Below, piece after piece: positions 55,621-64,000 of a DNA stretch of 64,000 nt. The stretch is taken from NCBI GenBank assembly GCA_020849655.1, contig JADLFU010000211.1, positions 1 through 64,000 of the forward strand, written 5' to 3'. This DNA is from Polyangiaceae bacterium (GTDB lineage: Bacteria; Myxococcota_A; Polyangia; Polyangiales; Polyangiaceae). The notes beneath the pieces were generated by a model, which made no database searches, was not told the DNA's origin, and saw only the letters and a program-made list of their open reading frames with translations. Positions within the stretch are counted from its first letter, which is position 1. Each line of letters starts with the position of its first letter. Made by a program: the position numbers and the translations under genes.

Positions 55621-57237
55621 ATGACGCGCCTCTCCGCGCCGATCTTCCGCTTCAACGACGACCGCGGCGCGCTGGTGGACGAGGTCGTCCGGCGCGTGAC
55701 CGCGGGGCGCCGTGATCCGCAGGAGACGCTCAGCGACGCCATCTACCACGAGGTGCGCAGGCTGACGGCGACGGCGCCGCGTGGCGACGAGCTCGGGAGG
55801 TGGCGCGCGCTCGCCCGGCGCGTCGGCGACATGACCCCGCGCGAGCTCACCACGGAGGTCGAGGCGCTCGCGCGCGCGCACGCGACGGACGTCGCCGGCA
55901 ACTTCGATCCGCGCGTCTACGCCGTGGCGACCCGCCTGATGCCGCCGGTGCTCGGGGCGCTCGTCGCGCCGATGACGACGATGACGTCGATGCGGCGCCT
56001 CGTCGACGCGGCCGCGCTCGGCGACCGCATCACCGTCGAGGGCTCCATCGCGCACGTCCGCGCGCTCTCGGAGCTCGGCACCGTCGTGTACGTGCCCACG
56101 CACCTGTCGAACATGGACAGCATCGTCTTCGGCTACGCGCTCGAGCGCGCGGAGCTGCCGCCCGCGACGTACGGCGCCGGCAAGAACCTCTTCACGAACC
56201 CGGTGCTGTCGTTCTTCATGCAGAACCTCGGCGCCTACAAGGTCGACAGGCGCCTGCGGCACGCGCTCTACAAGGACGTCCTGAAGGCCTACTCGTGCCT
56301 CCTGATCGAGCGCGGCTACCACTCGCTGTTCTTCCCCGGCGGCACGCGCTCGCGCTCGGGCGGCGTCGAGCGGCGGCTGAAGCTCGGGCTGGCGGGCACC
56401 GGCGTCGAGGCGTTCGTCCGCACGTCGCTCGCGGGCGCGCCGCGGCGCGTGTTCTTCGTGCCGGCGACGATCGCGTACCTGGTGACGCTGGAGGCGGAGA
56501 CGCTCATCGAGGACTTCCTCCACGAGTCGGGGAAATCCCGCTACATCATCGAGGACGACGAGTCGTCGCGCTGGGAGAAGGTCGCGAGCTTCTCCAACAA
56601 GCTGCTGAAGCACGACGGCGGCGTGGTCGTCCGGTTCGGCGCGCCGCTCGATCCCTTCGGCAACCTGGTCGACGAGCAGGGCGACAGCCTGAGCCCGCGG
56701 GGCCGCGTCGTCGATCCGCGCTCGTACGTGACGAACCGCCGCGGCGAGGTCGCGCACGACGCCGACCGCGACGCCGAGTACACGCGCGAGCTCGGTGACG
56801 CCATCTGCGGCTCGTTCGCGAGGAACACCGTCGTGCTCGCGACGAACCTCGTCGCCGCGGCGATGATGAACCGCCTCCGCGAGAGCGCGGGCACCGACGA
56901 CATCTTCACGCTGCTCCGCGTGAGGCAGCGCGCGCCCGCGACCAGGCACGACGTCGCGCGCGACGTCGCCGCGCTGCGCGATCGGGTCGCCGTGCTCGAC
57001 CGCGACGGGCGGGCGCTGCTCGGGCGCAGCCTGCGCGCGGCGACGGGGGAGGAGATCCTCGGCGAGGCGCTGCGCGCGTGGCGCGGGGCGCACACGTCGC
57101 CCGTGATCGAGGAGCGCGGCGGCGAGCTGTCGATAGGCGACGCGCCGCTCGTCTTCTACTACCAGAACCGCCTCGCCGCGCACGGCGTCGCGCTCGACGT
57201 GCTCGCCCCGCGCCGCGCGGACGGAGGCGCGTCGTGA
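55621..57237 (+). CDS. Glycerol-3-phosphate acyltransferase-like protein (PlsB type)
   Basis: This 538-residue protein has the acyltransferase motifs HLSNMD (H-x4-D catalytic pair), GAGKNLFTNPVLSFFMQNLGA, FFPGGTRSRSGG and VPATIAYLV. These match PlsB/GPAT enzymes, which put the first acyl chain on glycerol-3-phosphate. No clear membrane segment is present. It is coupled to gpsA, which makes glycerol-3-phosphate, by a GTGA overlap. Confidence 0.85.
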   Translation: MTRLSAPIFRFNDDRGALVDEVVRRVTAGRRDPQETLSDAIYHEVRRLTATAPRGDELGRWRALARRVGDMTPRELTTEVEALARAHATDVAGNFDPRVYAVATRLMPPVLGALVAPMTTMTSMRRLVDAAALGDRITVEGSIAHVRALSELGTVVYVPTHLSNMDSIVFGYALERAELPPATYGAGKNLFTNPVLSFFMQNLGAYKVDRRLRHALYKDVLKAYSCLLIERGYHSLFFPGGTRSRSGGVERRLKLGLAGTGVEAFVRTSLAGAPRRVFFVPATIAYLVTLEAETLIEDFLHESGKSRYIIEDDESSRWEKVASFSNKLLKHDGGVVVRFGAPLDPFGNLVDEQGDSLSPRGRVVDPRSYVTNRRGEVAHDADRDAEYTRELGDAICGSFARNTVVLATNLVAAAMMNRLRESAGTDDIFTLLRVRQRAPATRHDVARDVAALRDRVAVLDRDGRALLGRSLRAATGEEILGEALRAWRGAHTSPVIEERGGELSIGDAPLVFYYQNRLAAHGVALDVLAPRRADGGAS

Positions 57238-58211
57238 GGGCCGACGCGGTCTGCGTGCTCGGCGGCGGCCTCTGGGGGCGCGCGCTCGCCTCCGCGGCGG
57301 CGCGCGCGGGCAGCGCAGTCACGTTGATCACCTCGCGGTCGCTCCCGGCGCTCGAGGGCGTCGCGTGCACGCCCGAGGTCGGCGTCGCGGCCGACCACAC
57401 GCTCATCGTCGTCGCGGTGCCGAGCGCGCACGTGCGCGACGCGGCGACGCGCCTCGCGCCGCACCTGTCGGGCGCGCACTTCCTCGTGCACGGCGTGCGC
57501 GGGCTCGTGGGCGACGCGCAGGCGACGGTGTCGGACGTCCTCGCGGAGGAGACGCCGGTCAAGCGGCTCGGCGCCCTCGGCGGCCCGGTGCTCGCGGCGG
57601 AGCTCGCGGAGGGCGAGCCGAGCGTGATGGTCGTCGGATCGAGGTTCCGTGAGGTCGTCGACCTCGTGCGCGAGCGGCTGGGCACCGAGACGCTGCGCCT
57701 GTACGCGACCCGGGATCTGCGCGGGCTCGAGTGGGCCTCGGCGCTGACGGGCTGCTACGCGATCGCGATCGGCTACGCGCTCGGCGCGGCGGCGGGGCCC
57801 GGGCTCGTCGCGGCGTTCACGACGCGCGTCGCGCACGAGGCCGCGCGCGTCGCGTACGCGGCCGGCGGCGAGACGGCGACGGCGCTCGGGCTCGGCGGGC
57901 TCGGAGATCTGCTCGCCGCGTCGGGCCAGTCGACGCGCCCCGAGATCCTCGTCGGGCGCGCGCTCGCCGCGGGGGCCTCGATCGCGGACGCCGCCCGCGC
58001 GACCGGCGAGCGCGTCGAGGCGATCCCGCTCCTGCCGCGCGTCGCCGCGTGGAGCGCGCGAGCCCGCGTGCGCGCGCCCATCCTGACCGCGCTCGTCGGC
58101 GCCCTGTCCGGTGAGGCCCCGAAGGAGGCGCTGATCCGCGCGCTGATGAGCGCGCCGATCGTGGAGTTATCCCGCGAGGAGGAGGCTAGGAGCGGGGCGC
58201 GCGCAGCGTGA
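57234..58211 (+). CDS. gpsA: Glycerol-3-phosphate dehydrogenase GpsA
   Basis: This 325-residue protein starts at GTG overlapping the acyltransferase stop. It has the dinucleotide motif VLGGGLWGRALASAAARAG, VVAVPSAHVRD, VHGVRGL, GALGGPVLAAELAEGEPS and GLGGLGDLLAAS. GpsA makes sn-glycerol-3-phosphate from dihydroxyacetone phosphate with NAD(P)H, the precursor for the coupled acyltransferase. Its end overlaps the convergent metallophosphoesterase gene by 26 bases. Confidence 0.92.
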   Translation: MRADAVCVLGGGLWGRALASAAARAGSAVTLITSRSLPALEGVACTPEVGVAADHTLIVVAVPSAHVRDAATRLAPHLSGAHFLVHGVRGLVGDAQATVSDVLAEETPVKRLGALGGPVLAAELAEGEPSVMVVGSRFREVVDLVRERLGTETLRLYATRDLRGLEWASALTGCYAIAIGYALGAAAGPGLVAAFTTRVAHEAARVAYAAGGETATALGLGGLGDLLAASGQSTRPEILVGRALAAGASIADAARATGERVEAIPLLPRVAAWSARARVRAPILTALVGALSGEAPKEALIRALMSAPIVELSREEEARSGARAA

Positions 58212-59337
58212 TGATCGCCAGCTCCGGCGCGGCGCCCACCCGCAGCGGCAGGCCCGTGGTGCCGAGGCCCGCGCTCACGACCAGCGTGGAGGGGCCGCGC
58301 GAGTAGCGACCCCAGCGGTACGCGTGCGCGAGGTTCGCGAGGCTCAGCTCCCGCGCGAAGAACGGGACGGCGATCTGCCCCGCGTGCGTGTGGCCCGAGA
58401 GCACGAGGCCCGCGCCGAGCGCCGCCGCGTCGTCGAACAGATCGGGATCGTGCGCGAGCAGCACGGTCGGCACGTCGCGCGTCCCCTCGAGCGTCGCGTC
58501 GAGATCGGCGCGCCCCGTCCACGTGTCGTCGACGCCCGCGACGCACAGCACGGCGGCGCCGCGCGAGACGAGGTGCCGCGCGTTCTTCAGCGCGCAGACG
58601 CCGCGCGCGCGGAGGCGCGCCGCGAGATCGTCGTTGTCGAAGTAGTCGTGGTTCCCGAAGGAGAGGAAGACGCCGAGGCGCGCCGGGAACGACGCGACCA
58701 CGCGCGCCGCCTCCTCGTGGAACGCGGTGCCGGACGTGACGAGATCGCCCGTGACGGCCACGAGATCGACGTCCTCGCGCCGGACGAGCTCCACCCAGCG
58801 CGCGACCGCGCGCGCGCCGAGCAGGCCGCCGACGTGCAGGTCGGAGAGGTGCGCGATCCGCAGCCCGTCGAACTCGGGCGACAGCCCCGGCAGCGACACC
58901 TCGAGGCGGCGCACCCGCACCCAGCCGGGCAGCACGTACGTCCCGTACGCCGTCAGCAGCGAGAAGGCCGCGTACACCGCGAAGGCGACGTCGAGCACGT
59001 GCGCCGGCGCGACGATCCGCGCGACGGGCGCCGCGAGCAGGGTGACGGGCGCCGCGCCGAGGCAGGCCGCGAGGTGCGCGAGGTACGGGCGCTCCCACAG
59101 CGCCTCCCACGCGCCGCGCGGTCGGTCCCACATCAGCGGCCGGAGCCGCGCGCGGATCAGCGCCGCGAGGCAGACGGCGACGCCTGTCCCCCACGCGAGC
59201 GGCCATCGGAGCCCCGCCCACGCGAACGGCGCGGCCGCGGCGAGCGCGAACGGCGCGTGGATCGCGAGCGCGAGCGCGACGACGACGCGGACGAACGCGC
59301 GCCTCCTCGGGCGCCTCTGCGGATCGAGCGGCGGCAC
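58186..59337 (-). CDS. Membrane metallophosphoesterase
   Basis: This 383-residue protein has four or five N-terminal hydrophobic segments (about 15-150), then a calcineurin-like phosphoesterase domain. That domain shows HLSDLHVGG (metal-binding), AVTGDLV, FGNHDYFDN, LLAHDPDLFD and LSGHTHAGQ. It resembles the YkuE/YaeI group, some members of which cleave UDP-diacylglucosamine-like substrates. The exact substrate is not visible. A 15-base gap precedes it from the MglA-like gene on the same strand. Confidence 0.88.
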   Translation of the reverse strand: MPPLDPQRRPRRRAFVRVVVALALAIHAPFALAAAAPFAWAGLRWPLAWGTGVAVCLAALIRARLRPLMWDRPRGAWEALWERPYLAHLAACLGAAPVTLLAAPVARIVAPAHVLDVAFAVYAAFSLLTAYGTYVLPGWVRVRRLEVSLPGLSPEFDGLRIAHLSDLHVGGLLGARAVARWVELVRREDVDLVAVTGDLVTSGTAFHEEAARVVASFPARLGVFLSFGNHDYFDNDDLAARLRARGVCALKNARHLVSRGAAVLCVAGVDDTWTGRADLDATLEGTRDVPTVLLAHDPDLFDDAAALGAGLVLSGHTHAGQIAVPFFARELSLANLAHAYRWGRYSRGPSTLVVSAGLGTTGLPLRVGAAPELAIITLRAPRS

Positions 59338-59352
59338 GCGGGCGAGCGGCGC

Positions 59353-60075
59353 CTACTCGTCGAACTTCGGCACCCGCCCCGCGCCCGGGATCGGGATGCT
59401 CATCTGCGACGACGGCGGCCGGCCGACCGGGTACATCGACGCGCGCGCGCCTGGCAAGATGGACGGCGTGCGCCCCTCGGGCAGCGTCGCGGGGTCGGCG
59501 ACGAGCGAGAGGCACAGCTTCGTGATGAGCTTCAGCGTCTCGAACACGCCCTGCCCGTTGACGGCCGACGCGGCGACCTCGGCCACGCCGTGCGGCACCG
59601 ACAGCTCGGTGCGCAGCTCCTCGATCGAGAGCACGTCGGGCAGATCGCGCTTGTTGTACTGGATGACGAGCGGCAGCACGTTCACGTCGTCGCCCTGGAG
59701 CAGGAGGTTCTCCTCGAGGTTGCGGATGGAGTCGAAGTTGAGATCGAGCGCGGCGCGCTGGCTGTCGACCACGAACACGACGCCGTCGACGTTGCGCAGC
59801 ACGAGCCGCCGCGTCTTGTCGTACGCGATCTGCCCCGGCACCGTGCAGAGGTGCAGGCGGATCGTGTAGCCCTTGTACTGCCCGAGGTGCACGGGCATGA
59901 AATCGAAGAACAGCGTGCGCTCCGTCTCGGTGTCGAGCGAGAGGAGCTTGCCGCGCAGATCCGCGCGCGTGTTCGCGTGGAGGTGGCGGAGGTTCGTCGT
60001 CTTGCCGCCGAGACCTGGGCCGTAATAGACGATCTTGAGCAAGATCTCGCGGACGGCGTGCTGGACGACCGGCAT
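59353..60075 (-). CDS. MglA-like small GTPase
   Basis: This 240-residue protein resembles MglA: LKIVYYGPGLGGKTTNLRHLH (P-loop), ETERTLFFDFMPVHLGQYKG (switch I region), TVPGQ (in place of the usual DxxG switch II), and QYNKRDLPD (base specificity). MglA is the Ras-like polarity switch for gliding in myxobacteria. This version has a 45-residue Pro/Ser-rich C-terminal tail. No mglB partner is adjacent, so it may be a paralogue with another role. Confidence 0.9.
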   Translation of the reverse strand: MPVVQHAVREILLKIVYYGPGLGGKTTNLRHLHANTRADLRGKLLSLDTETERTLFFDFMPVHLGQYKGYTIRLHLCTVPGQIAYDKTRRLVLRNVDGVVFVVDSQRAALDLNFDSIRNLEENLLLQGDDVNVLPLVIQYNKRDLPDVLSIEELRTELSVPHGVAEVAASAVNGQGVFETLKLITKLCLSLVADPATLPEGRTPSILPGARASMYPVGRPPSSQMSIPIPGAGRVPKFDE

Positions 60076-60118
60076 GGACTGCCGGCAACTATAGACTGAT
60101 TTGGGTCACGCGCGCGGC

Positions 60119-61696
60119 TCACGCGGACGGGCGCGACGACGGCGTGCCGAGCCACTCGAAGAACGTGCGCATCCCCGCCTTCTGCTCGGGCGGCATGAAC
60201 TCGAAGTTCCGGCCTCGGTCGATGATCTCCCAGAAGTCCTTCGTCGTGACGCGCTCGAGCTCGTGGCGCATGGCGAGGAGGCGGTCGGGCAGCTCGTTCG
60301 CCATGTCGTCGCGGATCATCTCGGCCTTGTCGCGCGCGCCGACGGCGAGGTAGTACGCCGCGAGCTTCACCTGCGCCTTGCGGACGCCCTTCAGGCCCTG
60401 CTCCTTCTCGCGCTCGGAGGCGGGCATGTCGAGGTCGAGGAAGATGCGCAGCATGGCCTCCTGATCGGGGTTCTGCACCTCGTGCGCGAGCGCGCAGAGC
60501 GTCGAGATGTCGTAGGCGACCGTCTCGGCGACGAACGCGAGGTTCATCTGGAAGCTCGTGTGCCCGTAGTACTTCATGTGACCCGTCGCGGTGCGCGCGT
60601 CGGCCCAGCGCCCGGCGCGCAGCAGCGACTCGACGAAGAGGCGGTACTGGTTGAGGACGTTGTAGGCGGTCCGCACGTCCTTCGCGTTGAGCGTCGCGCG
60701 CAGGTACGAGTTCATGAACCGGAGCGTCAGCGTGATCAGCTCCTGGTCGCCGGCCGCGATCGCCGCCTCGCCGATGTACCGCGTGTTGATCGCGACGAGG
60801 TAGTTGATGTCGCGCATCTCGCCGAGCGCCTCGTTGTAGATGGCGAAGTACTGGCGCATCACCTTCCACTCGACCCAGCAGCGCTGCGCCTCGAGATCGT
60901 GCAGCGACTCCGGGTCCATCGCGACGAAGTCGGGGTTGCGCTTGATGAGGTCGCCGACGAGCAGCCACCTGGCGTCGGCGCGCGCCTTGACGGGCAGGTA
61001 CGAGACGACGAGATCCTTCAGCGCGTCGACGGCGTTCGACGCGATGATCTTGTCCTTGCCGGAGATCGACGCCGAGACGATGTCGGTGAGCTCCTCCATC
61101 GCCGCGAGCGTCCTCGCCTGGCGCTCGTCGCGGAGCGCGGGGTCGCCCGAGAGCGCGCCCTGCTCCGCCACCCGGAGCGCGTCGCGGCGGATGCGCGTGA
61201 TGATGCTCGCGGGCTCGAGGAACCGGAACACGTACGCGAAGTACGGCGCCATCAGCACGAGGCCGCCCGTCGTCGCGAGGAGCATCGCCATCAAGGTCAC
61301 GCGCGGCGCGAACCCCGCGCGCAGCGAGACGGACAGCCAGATGCCGGCGACGCACGTGATGACGTAGTAGGCCATCACGACGACGTTCGTGCGGTCGGAG
61401 AAGAACGTCTTCGTGACGCCCTGGTACCGGCTCGCCGACAGCTGCACGACGATGCTGACGACCGTGATCACGATGCCGAGCACCGCGGCCACCATCGCGG
61501 CGAGCGCGCTCACGGCGTCGGTGATCTTGTCGGGATCGAACCCGATGTACCGCGCGAGGAACGTCGCCGGGTGGTCGTTCGCGGGGCCGCCCGTGTACGC
61601 GTGATCGAGGGCGTACAGGCCGAAGAACAGCGCCGTCGCCGCGACGAACAACAGCACCATCGGGCGCAGCCAGAGCTGTCGGAAGTCCTTGCCCAT
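60119..61696 (-). CDS. DUF2254-type membrane protein
   Basis: This 525-residue protein has four N-terminal membrane segments (about 12-180; MVLLFVAATALFFGLYALDH, AMVAAVLGIVITVVSIVVQL). The motif IVVQLSASRYQGVTKTFFSD and the FLEPASIITRIRRDA region fit DUF2254. A long cytoplasmic helical part (about 190-525) follows. No transport or enzyme activity is known for the family. It is divergent from the kinase gene 61760-63343 across 63 bases. Confidence 0.75.
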   Translation of the reverse strand: MGKDFRQLWLRPMVLLFVAATALFFGLYALDHAYTGGPANDHPATFLARYIGFDPDKITDAVSALAAMVAAVLGIVITVVSIVVQLSASRYQGVTKTFFSDRTNVVVMAYYVITCVAGIWLSVSLRAGFAPRVTLMAMLLATTGGLVLMAPYFAYVFRFLEPASIITRIRRDALRVAEQGALSGDPALRDERQARTLAAMEELTDIVSASISGKDKIIASNAVDALKDLVVSYLPVKARADARWLLVGDLIKRNPDFVAMDPESLHDLEAQRCWVEWKVMRQYFAIYNEALGEMRDINYLVAINTRYIGEAAIAAGDQELITLTLRFMNSYLRATLNAKDVRTAYNVLNQYRLFVESLLRAGRWADARTATGHMKYYGHTSFQMNLAFVAETVAYDISTLCALAHEVQNPDQEAMLRIFLDLDMPASEREKEQGLKGVRKAQVKLAAYYLAVGARDKAEMIRDDMANELPDRLLAMRHELERVTTKDFWEIIDRGRNFEFMPPEQKAGMRTFFEWLGTPSSRPSA

Positions 61697-61703
61697 CGGC
61701 CGC

Positions 61704-61726
61704 GCGAGGCTAGCGCAAAGCCTCGC
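61704..61726. promoter_or_regulatory. Inverted repeat in divergent promoter region
   Basis: GCGAGGCT (61704-61711) and AGCCTCGC (61719-61726) form a perfect 8-bp inverted repeat with a 7-base spacer. It sits in the 63-base gap between the DUF2254 gene and the kinase gene. It may be an operator serving both, or a short hairpin; no binding protein is evident. Confidence 0.4.
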
Positions 61727-61759
61727 CCCGCGGCGCGCGGTGTCGTAGGTTCTCGGCGG

Positions 61760-63343
<1,584 letters not shown>

Positions 63344-63352
63344 GCGGGCGCG

Positions 63353-64000
63353 ATGTCCGGCGCCGATCTGCCGTCCTCGCTGGGCGCGCCGCCCCCCGCC
63401 GAGCGAGGCCCCGACGAGGCGCCACCGGGCCCGCTCGCCAGGCTGGCGGCCCGCTTCACCGGTCTCGCCGAGCGGTACCTGCCGGACGCGTTCGTGTTCG
63501 CGCTCGTCGCGACGGCGCTCGTCGTCGGCGCGGCGACGCTGACAGGGAGCGCGACGCCCCTCCAGGTGTTGCAAATGTGGGGTGACGGATTCTGGGATCT
63601 CCTCCCCTTCACGCTGCAGATGTCGCTCGTGATCATCACGGGCTACGTGCTCGCGACGTCGCGGCCGATGGTCCGCGTGATCGCCGCGCTCGCCGGGGTG
63701 CCGCGCGGCCCGCGCGCGGCCGTCGCGTGGGTCGCCCTCTTCGCGATGGCGTCGTCGTGGTTCAACTGGGGGTTCTCGCTGATCTTCTCTGCGATGCTCG
63801 CGAAGGAGACGGCGCGTCGGCACGCGCGCGTCGACTACCGCGCGGTCTGTGCGGCCGCGTTCCTCGGGCTCGGCAGCGTCTGGGCGCAGGGGCTCTCGGG
63901 CTCGGCGGCGCTGCAGATGGCGACGGCCTCGGCGATGAGCAAGGAGGTGCGCGAGATCGTCGCGGGCGGCGGCGTGATCCCGGGCGGCGTGATCCCGCTC
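63353..64000 (+). CDS. Short-chain fatty acid transporter (AtoE family), partial
   Basis: The ATG at 63353 begins a frame that runs off the window after about 216 residues. A Pro/Gly-rich N-terminus (about 35 residues) precedes membrane segments with the AtoE pattern: ARFTGLAERYLPDAFVFALV, MWGDGFWDLLPFTLQMSLVI, GYVLATSRPM and SSWFNWGFSLIFSAMLAKE. AtoE proteins take up short-chain fatty acids such as acetoacetate or butyrate. The C-terminal half lies outside. Confidence 0.82.
   Translation, partial: MSGADLPSSLGAPPPAERGPDEAPPGPLARLAARFTGLAERYLPDAFVFALVATALVVGAATLTGSATPLQVLQMWGDGFWDLLPFTLQMSLVIITGYVLATSRPMVRVIAALAGVPRGPRAAVAWVALFAMASSWFNWGFSLIFSAMLAKETARRHARVDYRAVCAAAFLGLGSVWAQGLSGSAALQMATASAMSKEVREIVAGGGVIPGGVIPL

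Overview
This window looks like chromosome of a myxobacterium of the Sorangium/Polyangium type. The base composition is very GC-rich, so long antisense ORFs occur by chance. Five Hanks-type Ser/Thr kinases are spread over 64 kb, several followed by PEGA/TPR or lipoprotein partners. There are Gly-Ala-Ser-rich lipoproteins, a MYXO-CTERM-like sorting tail and an MglA-like GTPase. The species cannot be named from the sequence. I found no rRNA, tRNA, insertion sequence, phage or CRISPR array. Most genes are packed tightly and many pairs share ATGA/GTGA stop-start overlaps.

Layout. 1-2.8 kb: a kinase and its TPR-type partner, an acidic 55-residue protein, and at the left edge an orphan copy of a structured repeat. 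3.2-4.8 kb: parA-parB. 4.9-7.7 kb: a phosphate-type porin, a small unknown gene and a TPR/AIM24-like protein. 7.8-12.6 kb: kinase, PEGA protein and Cys-rich lipoprotein, the last two lying in one uninterrupted frame. 12.3-16.8 kb: a PglZ-like protein, then a di-haem beta-propeller lipoprotein coupled to a small exported protein. 17.1-27.3 kb, minus strand: GFA protein, lipin-like lipoprotein, phospholipase C-like protein merged with a lipoprotein, moeA, mobA, radA and an ABC protein. 27.4-30.3 kb: acyl-CoA dehydrogenase, DUF72 protein and a weakly GGT-like gene with no clear start.

30.3-34.4 kb holds a compact sulfur module: TauE/SafE exporter, two YeeE/YedE halves, a persulfide-dioxygenase-type metallo-beta-lactamase-fold hydrolase and a sigma54 activator. 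A near-consensus sigma54 promoter sits directly before the first start codon, and TGAAAC-N4-GTTTCA sites lie upstream and inside the locus. 34.5-37.7 kb: maf, a membrane glycosyltransferase and small genes including a MoaD/ThiS carrier. 37.7-45.5 kb, minus strand: two patatin-like proteins flanking a membrane kinase, and a large VIT/vWA protein.

45.6-51.9 kb: fxsA, the second copy of the structured repeat as leader of a 1448-residue kinase-ATPase-TPR protein, and a coupled patatin. 52-58.2 kb: polA, a methyltransferase, and a glycerol-phosphate acyltransferase coupled to gpsA. 58.2-64 kb: a metallophosphoesterase, the MglA-like GTPase, a DUF2254 membrane protein, a kinase and the start of a short-chain fatty acid transporter. 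The most interesting signals are the duplicated structured leader, the self-contained sigma54 sulfur regulon, and two places where neighbouring secreted-protein genes have lost the stop codon between them.
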